Assembly (NCBI GenBank): GCA_015490715.1
Contig: WFXH01000008.1
Coordinates: forward strand, 1 to 38,143
DNA length: 38,143 nucleotides
DNA from: Saprospiraceae bacterium
GTDB taxonomy: Bacteria > Bacteroidota > Bacteroidia > Chitinophagales > Saprospiraceae
Direction of reading: 5' to 3'
Shown: in pieces, positions 1 through 8,436 of the stretch
Layout of the letters: every line of letters begins with the position of its first letter
Position numbering within the stretch: position 1 is the stretch's first letter
Translations under genes and position numbers: made by a program
The notes under the pieces: generated by a model
What the model was told of the DNA's origin: nothing
The model's input: only the letters and a program-made list of their open reading frames with translations
Database searches by the model: none

Positions 1-684
1 GAGAAGGGGCGGGAGAAGGAGGCCCTCGAGCGCCTCAATAAAGCGATTTCAAAGTACGACAAACACTCGATGGCGTACGAGCGTCGCGGTTACGTCAACT
101 TTATTTTAAAGCAGTATGAGGACGCGCGCTACGACTTCGACAAATCGATTCGATTGGACGAAAACAATGCGTTGGCGTATTTTGGTAGAGGCAACCTCAA
201 TTTTATAGAAGAGCGATGGGAGGATGCGCTGATGGATTTTACGATGGCGATGAAGAAGTCGATTGCCCTACAGCCGCTGCATTGGCAGGCACGATTGAAA
301 AAGGCTGAGACCCACATGCAGCTCAAGCAATACAGTGAGGCCGAAAAGGAGCTCAAGCTCTTCATAGGGCGCCATTTCCCCCCGGATAACGTCAACTATC
401 AGATGTACAATTACGCTGTACTCCTTCTGGCCAAAGCTCTATTGGAACAAGAGCGGTATCACGAAGTATTGCAAAAGCTGCGCCTTATCAACCCCGAAGA
501 GCGTAACAAGAAGTTTGACCTCGGCGAGATGTACTTTGTCGAAGGTCTTGCGCGCTATCGCGGCAATCTCGGGGCCCATGTGGAGGCATGGGAAAAGGCG
601 GTGGAGCACGGCTATGCCCTCGCCGAGAAATGGCTGGAAGAGCGAGCTCCAGAATATCGGCGCCCAAAAACCCAAACGCGATGA
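1..684 (+). CDS. TPR-repeat protein, 5' end outside the window
   Basis: The reading frame is open from the first base of the window, so this is the C-terminal part of a longer protein; the ATG at 70 is internal. Helical pairs typical of tetratricopeptide repeats are visible, for example AYERRGYVNFILKQYEDARY followed by ALAYFGRGNLNF and a third unit around LLLAKALLEQERYHEVLQKL. TPRs form a scaffold for protein binding, and no catalytic domain is visible in this part. The protein ends in a basic tail. The partner and cellular location cannot be told, because any signal peptide would lie upstream. The next gene, a sigma factor, has its own likely promoter, so the two are probably separate transcription units. 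Confidence 0.75.
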   Translation, partial: EKGREKEALERLNKAISKYDKHSMAYERRGYVNFILKQYEDARYDFDKSIRLDENNALAYFGRGNLNFIEERWEDALMDFTMAMKKSIALQPLHWQARLKKAETHMQLKQYSEAEKELKLFIGRHFPPDNVNYQMYNYAVLLLAKALLEQERYHEVLQKLRLINPEERNKKFDLGEMYFVEGLARYRGNLGAHVEAWEKAVEHGYALAEKWLEERAPEYRRPKTQTR

Positions 685-731
685 AATTGTTAAAATAGTG
701 TTAAAAGTGCTTCAGCAAGTCCATTGTTGAC

Positions 732-760
732 TTGTGTTTGTGAAAAAATGCGTATCTTGC
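732..760 (+). promoter_or_regulatory. Putative Bacteroidota promoter for the ECF sigma factor
   Basis: TTG at 732-734 is followed after 18 nt by TATCTTGC at 753-760. This is close to the Bacteroidota housekeeping consensus (TTG, then TAnnTTTG), with one deviation in the -7 box. It leaves a leader of roughly 65-70 nt before the chosen start at 832. The call is by pattern only. Confidence 0.4.
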
Positions 761-831
761 GCGCGGAGAGAAAATAGAATGTGCCTATAGGAGAAACATT
801 ACCCTGTAGTTGAAACAAAAAATTGGGTTGT

Positions 832-1431
832 ATGCAGATGCAAATGTTGGATGATCAACGCCTGATAGAGCTATATCTACAGGGTAATGAGCGCGCGTTT
901 GAGGAGCTCTTCAGTCGCTACAAAGACCGGATTTACACGACGATTTTTCTCTTTGTCAAGGATCACGAGATGGCGGATGACATCTTTCAAGATGTGTTTA
1001 TAAAGATCATCCGCACGTTGCGCGAGGGCAAGTATCAGCACGAGGGGAAGTTTTCGCAGTGGGCAGTGCGCATTGCGTACAATCTCTGTGTGGACTACTT
1101 TCGGCGAAGCAAGCGCCGCAATATCGTCAACCCCACGGAAGATTTCGACATTTTCGACATCATCGAGGATACCGATCCCAATGGGGAGGAGCAAATCATC
1201 AAAGAGCAGGAGCACAAGCAAGTGAAGAAGTGGCTCGAAAAGCTCTCTCCCGAGCAGCGCGAAGTGGTCATCTTGCGGCATTATGCGGAGATGAGCTTCA
1301 AGGAGATCGCCATGCTGACAGGAGTGAGCATCAATACGGCCCTCGGCCGAATGCGCTATGCCCTGATCAATCTCCGCAAGATCATGAAAGGGGAGGCATC
1401 CAGGGCCCTCAAGACGAGCGTTGCGGAATAA
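832..1431 (+). CDS. ECF-type RNA polymerase sigma factor (sigma-70 family)
   Basis: A protein of about 199 aa with the two-domain layout of extracytoplasmic-function sigma factors. Region 2 lies near residues 20-90, with the core-binding and -10 recognition helix around ADDIFQDVFIKII and the WAVRIAYNLCVDYFRR segment. Region 4 lies near residues 135-185, with LSPEQREVVILRHYAEMSF and the helix-turn-helix EIAMLTGVSINTALGRMRYA. It would direct RNA polymerase to a specific promoter set. The frame extends upstream to a TTG at 823, but ATGs at 832, 838 and 844 are likelier starts. No zinc-finger anti-sigma gene follows; the next gene is a membrane-anchored protein of another family with its own promoter. 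The regulon and the inducing signal are unknown. Confidence 0.9.
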   Translation: MQMQMLDDQRLIELYLQGNERAFEELFSRYKDRIYTTIFLFVKDHEMADDIFQDVFIKIIRTLREGKYQHEGKFSQWAVRIAYNLCVDYFRRSKRRNIVNPTEDFDIFDIIEDTDPNGEEQIIKEQEHKQVKKWLEKLSPEQREVVILRHYAEMSFKEIAMLTGVSINTALGRMRYALINLRKIMKGEASRALKTSVAE

Positions 1432-1487
1432 GCTGCCTTACGCATCTTTCGGTCTTTGAGGCGAGAGCCCGCCGTAGCACTCGATAG

Positions 1488-1519
1488 TTTGGGTGTTGGG
1501 GTGGGAATTCCTAATTTTG
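1488..1519 (+). promoter_or_regulatory. Strong-looking Bacteroidota promoter for the 1556-3791 operon
   Basis: TTTG at 1488-1491, a 20-nt spacer, and TAATTTTG at 1512-1519 match the -33/-7 consensus exactly. The site covers a GTG at 1493 that would otherwise extend the downstream frame, so it supports the ATG at 1556 as the real start. Confidence 0.6.
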
Positions 1520-1555
1520 GGCCGTAGGTTAAAATTTAGTGCACAACAGCGGTCG

Positions 1556-2077
1556 ATGGACGCATTGCTTTGGATATCGCTTGTGCTGATTATCTTCATG
1601 GCCGTAGGGGCTATCGGGGTGATCTGGATACGGCAGTATTTCCATCAGAAGAAGCGATATGAGGCCTTTGTGCGTCGCTTTGACCGCCCGCCATCTGTGC
1701 CGGTAGAAAAACTCGCCAGTTATGAGCGTTTTGGATTGTTGATGGAGCGCATATCCGTACCCCAATTGTTGATGCGGATGACCGACATCCGCGAAAGTCC
1801 CGAAGCACTGGTGCATGCGATGGTCATGGCCATTCAGCAGGAGTTCGACTTTTTATCCTCCCAGCAGGTCTTCGTCAGCGATGAGTTGTGGAAAATATTG
1901 GTCACGGCCAAGAACCAAGTGATTGATCTCATCTACGGCACTGCTAAGGAAAAGCGATACGATTCGGTAGATGCTCTGCGCATTGCTCTGCTTCGGCAAT
2001 GGGACAAGCTTGAAAAGAAACCCACGGAAATAGCGCAATCGGCAATACGTGCGGAAATGAAACTGTACACGGGGTGA
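1556..2077 (+). CDS. Membrane-anchored conserved Bacteroidota protein (DUF7935-like)
   Basis: A protein of 173 aa with one N-terminal membrane helix (about residues 3-28, LLWISLVLIIFMAVGAIGVI) followed by a basic stretch and a soluble helical domain. The pattern ASYERFGLLMERISVPQLLM followed by QQEFDFLSSQQVFVSDELW resembles a widespread Bacteroidota family that I recall as DUF7935; the family name is from memory. No catalytic residues are recognisable and the function is unknown. The start at ATG 1556 is preferred over an upstream GTG at 1493, which lies inside the promoter. The stop codon overlaps the GTG start of the next gene (GTGA), so it is probably translated together with the two 5'-nucleotidase genes. 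Confidence 0.65.
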   Translation: MDALLWISLVLIIFMAVGAIGVIWIRQYFHQKKRYEAFVRRFDRPPSVPVEKLASYERFGLLMERISVPQLLMRMTDIRESPEALVHAMVMAIQQEFDFLSSQQVFVSDELWKILVTAKNQVIDLIYGTAKEKRYDSVDALRIALLRQWDKLEKKPTEIAQSAIRAEMKLYTG

Positions 2078-2838
2078 AGCGATGGATGACATACCTGGTC
2101 GTAGGATGGTCGGCATGCATGCTGTCTTCTTGTGTGACGGTGTGGCAGTCCGTGCGGGTGGAGCGGACGAATTACCTCATCCACGCCGATAGTCTGCCTA
2201 TCGATACTCCTATGTGGCAGATGATCCAGCCCTATCGTCAGGCTCTCGTCCAGGAGATGAGTGAAGTGCTCATTGAGGCCGATACGCCGCTGGTGAAGGC
2301 CAAACCCGAGAGTACTTTGGGCAATTTTTTTGCCGATGCTCTGTATGAAGCGGTTCGCGATAGTTTGGGGGAGGAGATCGACTTTGCGATTCAAAATTAC
2401 GGGGGCTTACGCCTGGCGATGTTGCCCAGGGGGGCCATCACTCTGGGGCATTTGTACGAGTTGATGCCCTTTGAAAATTATATCGTCATTATGGAGGGGG
2501 ACAGTGCGTTGATTCAGCGGCTGTTTGATCGGATTGCTCAAAACGGTGGTTGGCCTGTCAGCCGGCAGGTGCGGTTTCGCATTGTTGGGGAGCGAGCGGA
2601 GGACATACGCATACATGGACAGCCGCTGCAATCGGGTGTGGTCTATCGCTTTGCCCTGCCCGATTACATCGCCAACGGCGGGGATCGGATGTTTTTCTTG
2701 AGAGAGGTACCGCGAAAGTCCACGTCGCTCCTCGTGCGCGATGCTGTGATCGCGGTGTTGCGCAAATGGCATCGTCAAGGAAGGCATTTGCACCCCAAGC
2801 TTGAGGGTCGAATTGGCATGGATAAAGAAAGTAAATGA
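2074..2838 (+). CDS. Lipoprotein with 5'-nucleotidase C-terminal domain
   Basis: A 254-aa protein whose N-terminus has a lipoprotein signal ending in the lipobox LSSC (Cys20). The rest corresponds to the substrate-binding C-terminal domain of UshA-type 5'-nucleotidases (5_nucleotid_C). Visible marks are ESTLGNFFADALYEAV, a region around FAIQNYGGLRL, GAITLGHLYELMPFENYIV, and the substrate-loop-like YIANGGDRMFFL. The catalytic metallophosphatase half is encoded by the next gene, which overlaps by ATGA. Together they would hydrolyse nucleotides or related phosphoesters outside the cytoplasm. The start is a GTG overlapping the previous stop. Splitting the enzyme with the C-terminal part first occurs in other Bacteroidota, as I recall it. 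Confidence 0.85.
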   Translation: MKRWMTYLVVGWSACMLSSCVTVWQSVRVERTNYLIHADSLPIDTPMWQMIQPYRQALVQEMSEVLIEADTPLVKAKPESTLGNFFADALYEAVRDSLGEEIDFAIQNYGGLRLAMLPRGAITLGHLYELMPFENYIVIMEGDSALIQRLFDRIAQNGGWPVSRQVRFRIVGERAEDIRIHGQPLQSGVVYRFALPDYIANGGDRMFFLREVPRKSTSLLVRDAVIAVLRKWHRQGRHLHPKLEGRIGMDKESK

Positions 2839-3791
2839 ATGGTATAAAAACGCATGAAATGAACGTCACGCGGAGGCGATTTCTACGCCAGTTGGCCATG
2901 GGTGCGGCCATGGGCTTTAGTGGGGTGTTTCCGTGGGGGGCCTTTGCACGGGGGCGCGATGCTGAAGTGGTGTTGACGCTGTTGCACACCAACGATCAAC
3001 ACAGTCGCATAGAGCCGTTTCCGAAGGATGGCACACGATATGCTGGCCTTGGAGGATTTGCACAACGGGCAGCGCTGCTGAAGCGATTGCGCCAGGAGAT
3101 AGAACACGTGCTCTTGCTGGATGCGGGCGATGTATTTCAGGGTACACCGTATTTCAATCTCTTTCAAGGCGAGGTGGAGATTGCGGGGATGAATGCCATG
3201 GAATACGACGCCTGTACAATTGGCAATCACGACTTTGATGCGGGCATAGAGGTATTGGCGGAACGAATGCGTCAGTCGCGGTTTGCGTGGCTCAACTGTA
3301 ATTATCGGGTAGACGATACACCGCTGGAAGGGCTGGTCAAGCGATACATTATCTTGCAGCGTGGACCACTGAAGATCGGCATCACCGGTGTGGGCATTGA
3401 TCCAGAAGGCCTGGTGCCTGCGCATCTGTGCGTGGGTGTGCGGTACGATGATCCCATTGCATCCCTCGACGAGGTAGCGGGACAGCTCAAGCGGGAGGAG
3501 AGATGCCATTTGGTCGTAGTACTTTCCCATCTGGGCTATCGCTATCGCAGAGGCGATCGCATTTCGGATGTCGCATTAGCCAGGGAAAGTCGGCACATCG
3601 ATTTTATCATTGGAGGTCATACGCATACGTTTATGGACGACATCGATATCGTCCAAAATCGCTGTGGTCGACCGGTGTACATCCACCAGGTGGGATGGGC
3701 AGGGATACGTTTAGGGCGTATCGATATTGCCTTTGATGATAAACTACGGCTATGGGGTGTACGGCGTGTGCATTACTGTGTGGGGGCATGA
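2835..3791 (+). CDS. Tat-exported metallophosphatase, 5'-nucleotidase N-terminal domain
   Basis: A 318-aa calcineurin-like phosphoesterase. The metal-binding blocks appear in order: LLHTNDQHSRIEP, LLLDAGDVFQGTPY, CTIGNHDFDAG, VVLSHLGY and IIGGHTHTF. This is the catalytic half of UshA/YfkN-type 5'-nucleotidases without the C-terminal domain, which the upstream overlapping gene supplies. The N-terminus carries a twin-arginine signal (RRRFLRQLAMG then a hydrophobic run to about AFA), so export is probably by Tat with metals loaded in the cytoplasm. The ATG at 2835 overlaps the previous stop; an ATG at 2859 would leave only four residues ahead of the arginines and is a possible alternative. It is the last gene of the operon; about 100 bp follow before the next gene. 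Confidence 0.88.
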   Translation: MNGIKTHEMNVTRRRFLRQLAMGAAMGFSGVFPWGAFARGRDAEVVLTLLHTNDQHSRIEPFPKDGTRYAGLGGFAQRAALLKRLRQEIEHVLLLDAGDVFQGTPYFNLFQGEVEIAGMNAMEYDACTIGNHDFDAGIEVLAERMRQSRFAWLNCNYRVDDTPLEGLVKRYIILQRGPLKIGITGVGIDPEGLVPAHLCVGVRYDDPIASLDEVAGQLKREERCHLVVVLSHLGYRYRRGDRISDVALARESRHIDFIIGGHTHTFMDDIDIVQNRCGRPVYIHQVGWAGIRLGRIDIAFDDKLRLWGVRRVHYCVGA

Positions 3792-3895
3792 ACGATTTCA
3801 TACACAAAAGAAAAATAAGTAGAGGTCACACAAAAAGTCTACTGCTGACGACACAAACGCACTTGCCCTGCGTTTGAAATACGAATCGATGCATC

Positions 3896-4543
3896 ATGAA
3901 GATACAGCTGTTTGAATGCAATCCCTTTGTGGAAAAAACCTATGTGCTCTACGACGAGACGGGTGAGGCGATCATTGTCGATCCCGGCATGTACGGAGCT
4001 GAGGAGTGTGCTATGGTTGAGCGGTTTATACAGCAGAGGGGTTTACAGGTGCGCTTTATCCTCTTGACGCACGCGCATATCGATCATATTTTGGGGCTTT
4101 CGTGGTCGCAGAAGCGGTATGGGGTGGCGGTGTATTACCATCCTGACGAGCAGAGCATTATGGATACTGCCGATGATATGGCCGTGGTTTTTGGGTTGGA
4201 TGGCGGTGTGCGTCCGCCGGAGGACTATTCGTACATTGGAGAGGGCACCTCGGTGGCCTTTGGTATGACGGAGCTCGAGGTGTTGCATGTGCCGGGGCAC
4301 TCGCCTGGGCACTTGTGTTTTTTAGAGCGAGGGGATAAAATGGTGCTTGGCGGGGATGTGTTGTTTCGGGAGAGCATTGGTCGGACGGACTTGCCGGGAG
4401 GAGATTACGATACTTTGCTCGCGAGCATACAGGAGAAGCTCCTCCGATTGGAGGATGATTGGAGGGTGTATCCGGGGCATGGGCCGTCGACCACGATTGG
4501 TCATGAGCGGAAGCACAATCCCTTTTTGCAGCAGTACCAATGA
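3896..4543 (+). CDS. MBL-fold metallo-hydrolase (glyoxalase II-like)
   Basis: A 215-aa metallo-beta-lactamase-fold hydrolase. The zinc ligands are visible as THAHIDH (residues 58-64), HVPGHSPGHL, GGDVLF and YPGHGPST. Its compact size and the FRESIGRTDLPGGDY segment fit the small glyoxalase II-like group (YcbL type), which hydrolyses thioesters such as hydroxyacylglutathione or related compounds; the physiological substrate here is unknown. It is cytoplasmic, with no signal peptide. The stop codon overlaps the ATG of queE by 4 nt, implying coupled translation, but no metabolic link to queuosine synthesis is evident. No clear promoter was found in the 104 bp upstream, which are rich in short A runs and otherwise unremarkable. 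Confidence 0.88.
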   Translation: MKIQLFECNPFVEKTYVLYDETGEAIIVDPGMYGAEECAMVERFIQQRGLQVRFILLTHAHIDHILGLSWSQKRYGVAVYYHPDEQSIMDTADDMAVVFGLDGGVRPPEDYSYIGEGTSVAFGMTELEVLHVPGHSPGHLCFLERGDKMVLGGDVLFRESIGRTDLPGGDYDTLLASIQEKLLRLEDDWRVYPGHGPSTTIGHERKHNPFLQQYQ

Positions 4544-5184
4544 AGCGCAAGAGGTACTCGGTCAAGGAGTTGTTTTACACCATTCAAGGTGAGGGATTTC
4601 ATGCGGGAAGGCCTGCTGTGTTTTGTCGGTTTGCTGGGTGCAATTTGTGGTCGGGGTGCGAGGAAGATCGAGCGGAGGCTGTGTGTTCCTTTTGCGACAC
4701 GGATTTTGTAGGTATCGACGGGCTGGGAGGTGGGCGTTACACGGCGGAGGAAATGGCACAGCAGGTACGATCGCTATGGCCGGCAGATGCATCGGAGCCC
4801 ATCTTTGTGGTCTTGACGGGAGGAGAGCCGATGTTGCAGCTCACTCAAGAATTGGTCGATGCGCTGAAGGCCTTGCCTGCTGAAATCAGCATAGAGACTA
4901 ATGGAACGATCGCGATCGACATTGAGGGCATAGACTGGATCACGGTGAGTCCGAAGGCGGGCGCGCCCTTGAGACAACGCAGCGGTAATGAGTTGAAATT
5001 GGTCTATCCTCAGGAGGGGCTTGATCCGCAATCCCTTGAGCATCTGGCTTTTGAACACTATTATCTTCAGCCGATGGACGGGCCCGAGTTAAAGCGCAAT
5101 ATGCACATGGTGGTAGAATACTGCAAGCGTCGTCCGAAGTGGAAGGTGAGTTTGCAGACGCACAAGTGGATGGGCATTCCGTAA
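4540..5184 (+). CDS. queE: 7-carboxy-7-deazaguanine synthase QueE
   Basis: A 214-aa radical SAM enzyme. It converts 6-carboxy-tetrahydropterin to 7-carboxy-7-deazaguanine in the pathway to preQ0 and tRNA queuosine. The QueE-type cluster motif CX14CX2C is intact (Cys34, Cys49, Cys52), with the typical GCNLWSGCEEDR and CSFCDTDFVG context, and VLTGGEPML is the SAM-binding GGE motif. The C-terminal end (KVSLQTHKWMGIP) also fits the family. It overlaps the preceding MBL hydrolase gene (ATGA). Other que genes are not in the window. Confidence 0.95.
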   Translation: MKRKRYSVKELFYTIQGEGFHAGRPAVFCRFAGCNLWSGCEEDRAEAVCSFCDTDFVGIDGLGGGRYTAEEMAQQVRSLWPADASEPIFVVLTGGEPMLQLTQELVDALKALPAEISIETNGTIAIDIEGIDWITVSPKAGAPLRQRSGNELKLVYPQEGLDPQSLEHLAFEHYYLQPMDGPELKRNMHMVVEYCKRRPKWKVSLQTHKWMGIP

Positions 5185-5221
5185 GTACAACATATAACGA
5201 AATTAGAAATATATAATGGCA

Positions 5222-5254
5222 TTGAATATGAAAGCATTTTAAATAGTAACTTTG
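5222..5254 (+). promoter_or_regulatory. Putative promoter for the double-parvulin gene
   Basis: A perfect -7 box TAACTTTG lies at 5247-5254, with TTG at 5222-5224 as a possible -33 element (22-nt spacer, at the long end of the usual range). It overlaps a TTG at 5252 that would extend the downstream frame, so that extension is rejected. Confidence 0.5.
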
Positions 5255-5284
5255 CGCACAATGGTATGGACAAAAGGCGATACG

Positions 5285-7273
5285 ATGAAGGTATTACTTC
5301 GCTTTGTGATTGGATGGGTATTGTTGGGAATGGCCGTTCTCACGTGGGGGCAACTACCTGACAGTGTGTTGTTTACGGTGAATGGACGGCCCGTGACGGT
5401 GGAGGAGTTTCGCTACATTTATGAAAAGAATTATGGCGATCGGGCGGATTATCATCCCGATTCGATTGCGGAGTATTTGGATTTGTACATCAAATTTAAG
5501 CTCAAGGTTGAGGAAGCGCTGCAGCAGCGGATGGATACATTGCCTCACCTGGTAGCAGAGCTCAACAAGTATCGCAAGCAGTTAGCGAAGTCGTTTTTGA
5601 TGGACAAGGCGGTCTTTGATACGCTGGTGGAGGAGTTGTACAAGCGCATGCAGTGGGATGTCGACGTGTCGCATATACTGATTGCAGTGCCGCAAGACAG
5701 CAAGGATACGGCTCGTGCATACGCCAAGGCGAAGCACATTCGATCGATGCTCGAGGAGGGAGCGAGTTTTACACAGCTCGCGAAGAAGTTTTCCGACGAC
5801 AAGAACACGGCGCGCCAGGGAGGGCGCGTCGGATGGGTGACGGCCAAGTTGCCGGATGGATTTTACAATGTGGAGACAGCCATTTATGAGACGCCGGTGG
5901 GAGGGATAGCGGGTCCTGTGCGCAGTCGTGTGGGTTATCACATCTTGCGCATCAACGGACGTCGCCCTGCACGGGGCATGATACACGCAGCGCATATACT
6001 GGTGCGCAAAGAGAAGCGGGGCAAGCCGGATAGTCGTGCAAAGGCCAGGATCGATTCTATTTATGCCTTGTTGGAGGCGGGGGCATCGTTTGAAGAGCTT
6101 GCGAAGAAGTATTCGGATGATCGCACTTCACGCCATCGGGGAGGAGATATTGGATGGTTTGGCATCAACAAGTTTGAGGAGCCGTTTGAGGAAGCGGCCT
6201 TTGCCCTGGATCACGATGGGGCGTATTCCAAGCCCGTGGAGACTTCTATCGGCTGGCATATCATCAAGCGATTGGAAAAGAAGGACATTGGACCGTTGGA
6301 TCGCATTATGCGTTTGCGGTTGGAGCGCGAGATTCGGGAGGATAGCCGCTTTGAGATTGCAAAGCGCGCCTTGATCAACAAGATTAAGCGCGAGTACCAT
6401 TTTACACTCCATAAAGATGCACTTGCTCATTTGCGTTCCCATTTAGATAGTACGCTTTTTTCGTATCGATGGGCGCCACCGGAGCTCTCCAGCGATGAGC
6501 CACTGATGCAGATCGGCGATAGTGTCTATACGGTACAGGACTTTTTGCGGTATTTACAGCAGAATACTTCGCTGCGTCTGGGCTACGATATGGATGCGGA
6601 TATCGAGGATGCGTTGTCGGAGATGGTCGACGCGTTTGTCAACGAGAAGGTCATGGAGTATGAGGAGGCGCAGCTGGAGAAGAAGTATCCGGCTTTTCGC
6701 AACTTGATGCGCGAGTATCGCGAGGGCATCTTGTTGTTTGAGATTGCCAAGGAGAAGATCTGGGACAGGGCTGCTCGGGATACTGCAGGTCTTCGCGCTT
6801 TTTTTGAAAAGCATCGGCAGCGCTACATGCATCCAGTGCGTGCGGAGGTCACGGAGGTGGAGATTCAGGACATCGATGCAAAGACGGCGCAAAAGCTTTA
6901 CAAGCGGGCGCTGAGACGTGGAGTGGAAAAGGCATTACACAAATACCGAAAGCGCTATAAGGGCGTGGAAAAGACGACATCTCTGTATGATGAAGAGCAA
7001 TTCAAGCGGAAGTACAAGGGATTGGAGTTTAAGAAGGGATCGGCTACGCCGCTGGAGTACGATGGCAGCCGTCGTACGGCGCGCTTTGCGATAGTGATGA
7101 AATTGGTGCCACCTGTGCCGCGGGAGCTCGACGAGGCGCGTGGGTATGTGTTGTCGGATTATCAAAACTACTTAGAAGATCAATGGGTGAAGGAGTTGCG
7201 TGCGAAGTATCCCGTCGAGGTCAACCGCAAGGCTCTGGAGCGGCTTATTCAGCAGGGGCGATCGAGGCAGTGA
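5285..7273 (+). CDS. Exported peptidyl-prolyl isomerase with two parvulin domains (SurA/PpiD-like)
   Basis: A 662-aa protein with a Sec signal peptide (residues 1-22, ending near TWGQ), a SurA-like helical N-domain, and two consecutive PpiC-type rotamase domains at about 127-225 and 231-340. The first holds VSHILIAV, FSDDKNTARQGGRVGW and VGYHILRI; the second AAHILV, YSDDRTSRHRGGDIGWF and IGWHIIKRL. A long charged helical C-terminal region follows (340-662). Such proteins are periplasmic chaperones that help fold outer-membrane and secreted proteins. The ATG at 5285 is chosen because it starts the signal peptide; ATG 5261 is possible but would add eight residues before it. The next gene begins 21 nt later and may be co-transcribed. 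Confidence 0.9.
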   Translation: MKVLLRFVIGWVLLGMAVLTWGQLPDSVLFTVNGRPVTVEEFRYIYEKNYGDRADYHPDSIAEYLDLYIKFKLKVEEALQQRMDTLPHLVAELNKYRKQLAKSFLMDKAVFDTLVEELYKRMQWDVDVSHILIAVPQDSKDTARAYAKAKHIRSMLEEGASFTQLAKKFSDDKNTARQGGRVGWVTAKLPDGFYNVETAIYETPVGGIAGPVRSRVGYHILRINGRRPARGMIHAAHILVRKEKRGKPDSRAKARIDSIYALLEAGASFEELAKKYSDDRTSRHRGGDIGWFGINKFEEPFEEAAFALDHDGAYSKPVETSIGWHIIKRLEKKDIGPLDRIMRLRLEREIREDSRFEIAKRALINKIKREYHFTLHKDALAHLRSHLDSTLFSYRWAPPELSSDEPLMQIGDSVYTVQDFLRYLQQNTSLRLGYDMDADIEDALSEMVDAFVNEKVMEYEEAQLEKKYPAFRNLMREYREGILLFEIAKEKIWDRAARDTAGLRAFFEKHRQRYMHPVRAEVTEVEIQDIDAKTAQKLYKRALRRGVEKALHKYRKRYKGVEKTTSLYDEEQFKRKYKGLEFKKGSATPLEYDGSRRTARFAIVMKLVPPVPRELDEARGYVLSDYQNYLEDQWVKELRAKYPVEVNRKALERLIQQGRSRQ

Positions 7274-7294
7274 TGCGAATGGTTTTATAATGGA

Positions 7295-8344
7295 ATGACA
7301 AAGGCCATGTCTATCTATCCGTTTGCCGCAATTGTCGGCCAGGATGAAATGCGCTTAGCGCTTGTGCTCAATGCCATAGCGCCGAAGATTGGCGGGGTGT
7401 TGTTGATGGGACATCGCGGCACGGGCAAGAGTACGGCGGTGCGTGCATTGGCGGAGTTGCTCCCCCCGCGGAAGCCAGGAGCATTTTACATCGAGCTGAA
7501 TACGGGTGAAGGATATCGCCGGATACCCTTCAAACTTGGAGAGGAAGGATCACGCATACCCATAGTGGATTTGCCCTTGAGTGCGACGGAAGATCGGGTT
7601 GTCGGCACCCTGGACATCGAAGCGGCCCTCACTCGTGGGGAGCGTTCGTTTGAGCCGGGACTGCTTGCTAAGGCACATGGAGGTTTTCTCTACATTGATG
7701 AAGTCAACCTGCTTGAGGATCACCTGGTCGACTTGCTGTTGGATGTGGCGGTGATGGGTGTCAACATTGTGGAGCGGGAGGGCTTGAGCGTGCGCCATCC
7801 GGCGCGGTTTGTCCTTGTCGGCTCGGGCAATCCGGAGGAAGGGGATTTGCGGCCGCAGCTCTTAGATCGCTTTGGTCTATTTGTCGAAGTACGTACACTG
7901 GAAGATCTGGCCCAACGGATGGAAATCGTCAAGCGCGCGGAGGCCTTTCGGATGGATCCGGAGGGTTTTATGCGGCAGTGGGAGCCGCAGCAAGAGCGGT
8001 TGCGCCAGCGCATCGCTCGAGCTATGGAAGTGTTTAGCGAGGTAGAGCTCCCGGAAAATCTGCTTGCAAAGATTGTAGAGTTGTGTTTGGTACTCAAGAT
8101 CGATGGTCATCGTGGAGAGCTGGTCATGCACACGGCCTCGCGGGCGCTGGCTGCCTTTGAAAATCGCAGGGTAGTGCATGCGTGCGATGTGGCCCGTGTA
8201 GCACCAATGGCGCTCAGGCATCGCCTACGCAAAAACCCCCTCGACGATATCGACACTGGTGAGCGCATTCAGAGTGCATTAAGAGAGCTCTTTCCCGGCG
8301 ACGTCGTAGATCAACCGCTGTCTGCAGTATTTGAGATGGACTAA
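7295..8344 (+). CDS. BchI/ChlI-like AAA+ ATPase (magnesium chelatase subunit I family)
   Basis: A 349-aa AAA+ protein. Walker A is GHRGTGKST (39-47) and Walker B is FLYIDEVNLL (131-140). Sensor and arginine-finger context is VGSGNPEEGDLRPQLLDRFG. LPLSATEDRVVGTLDIEAAL (93-112) is very close to the BchI signature and separates it from ordinary MoxR ATPases. In phototrophs BchI works with BchD and BchH to insert magnesium into protoporphyrin IX. Neither partner is in this window, and the Bacteroidota signs make phototrophy unlikely, so it may work with a von Willebrand factor A protein encoded elsewhere as a chaperone-like motor. It follows the PPIase gene by 21 nt. Confidence 0.85.
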   Translation: MTKAMSIYPFAAIVGQDEMRLALVLNAIAPKIGGVLLMGHRGTGKSTAVRALAELLPPRKPGAFYIELNTGEGYRRIPFKLGEEGSRIPIVDLPLSATEDRVVGTLDIEAALTRGERSFEPGLLAKAHGGFLYIDEVNLLEDHLVDLLLDVAVMGVNIVEREGLSVRHPARFVLVGSGNPEEGDLRPQLLDRFGLFVEVRTLEDLAQRMEIVKRAEAFRMDPEGFMRQWEPQQERLRQRIARAMEVFSEVELPENLLAKIVELCLVLKIDGHRGELVMHTASRALAAFENRRVVHACDVARVAPMALRHRLRKNPLDDIDTGERIQSALRELFPGDVVDQPLSAVFEMD

Positions 8345-8436
8345 TGACGGTTGGGAAGGTCGACTTCGATAGTCATTTTACCTATGTTTAGGTATTGGCC
8401 AAGGGGTGGGGATGTCGTTCCTTTGGTGAAAAAACG

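Noticed and set aside
5252-5284. TTG start extending the parvulin protein by 11 residues
   Set aside because: The TTG lies inside the TAACTTTG promoter element, and the extension would precede the signal peptide.
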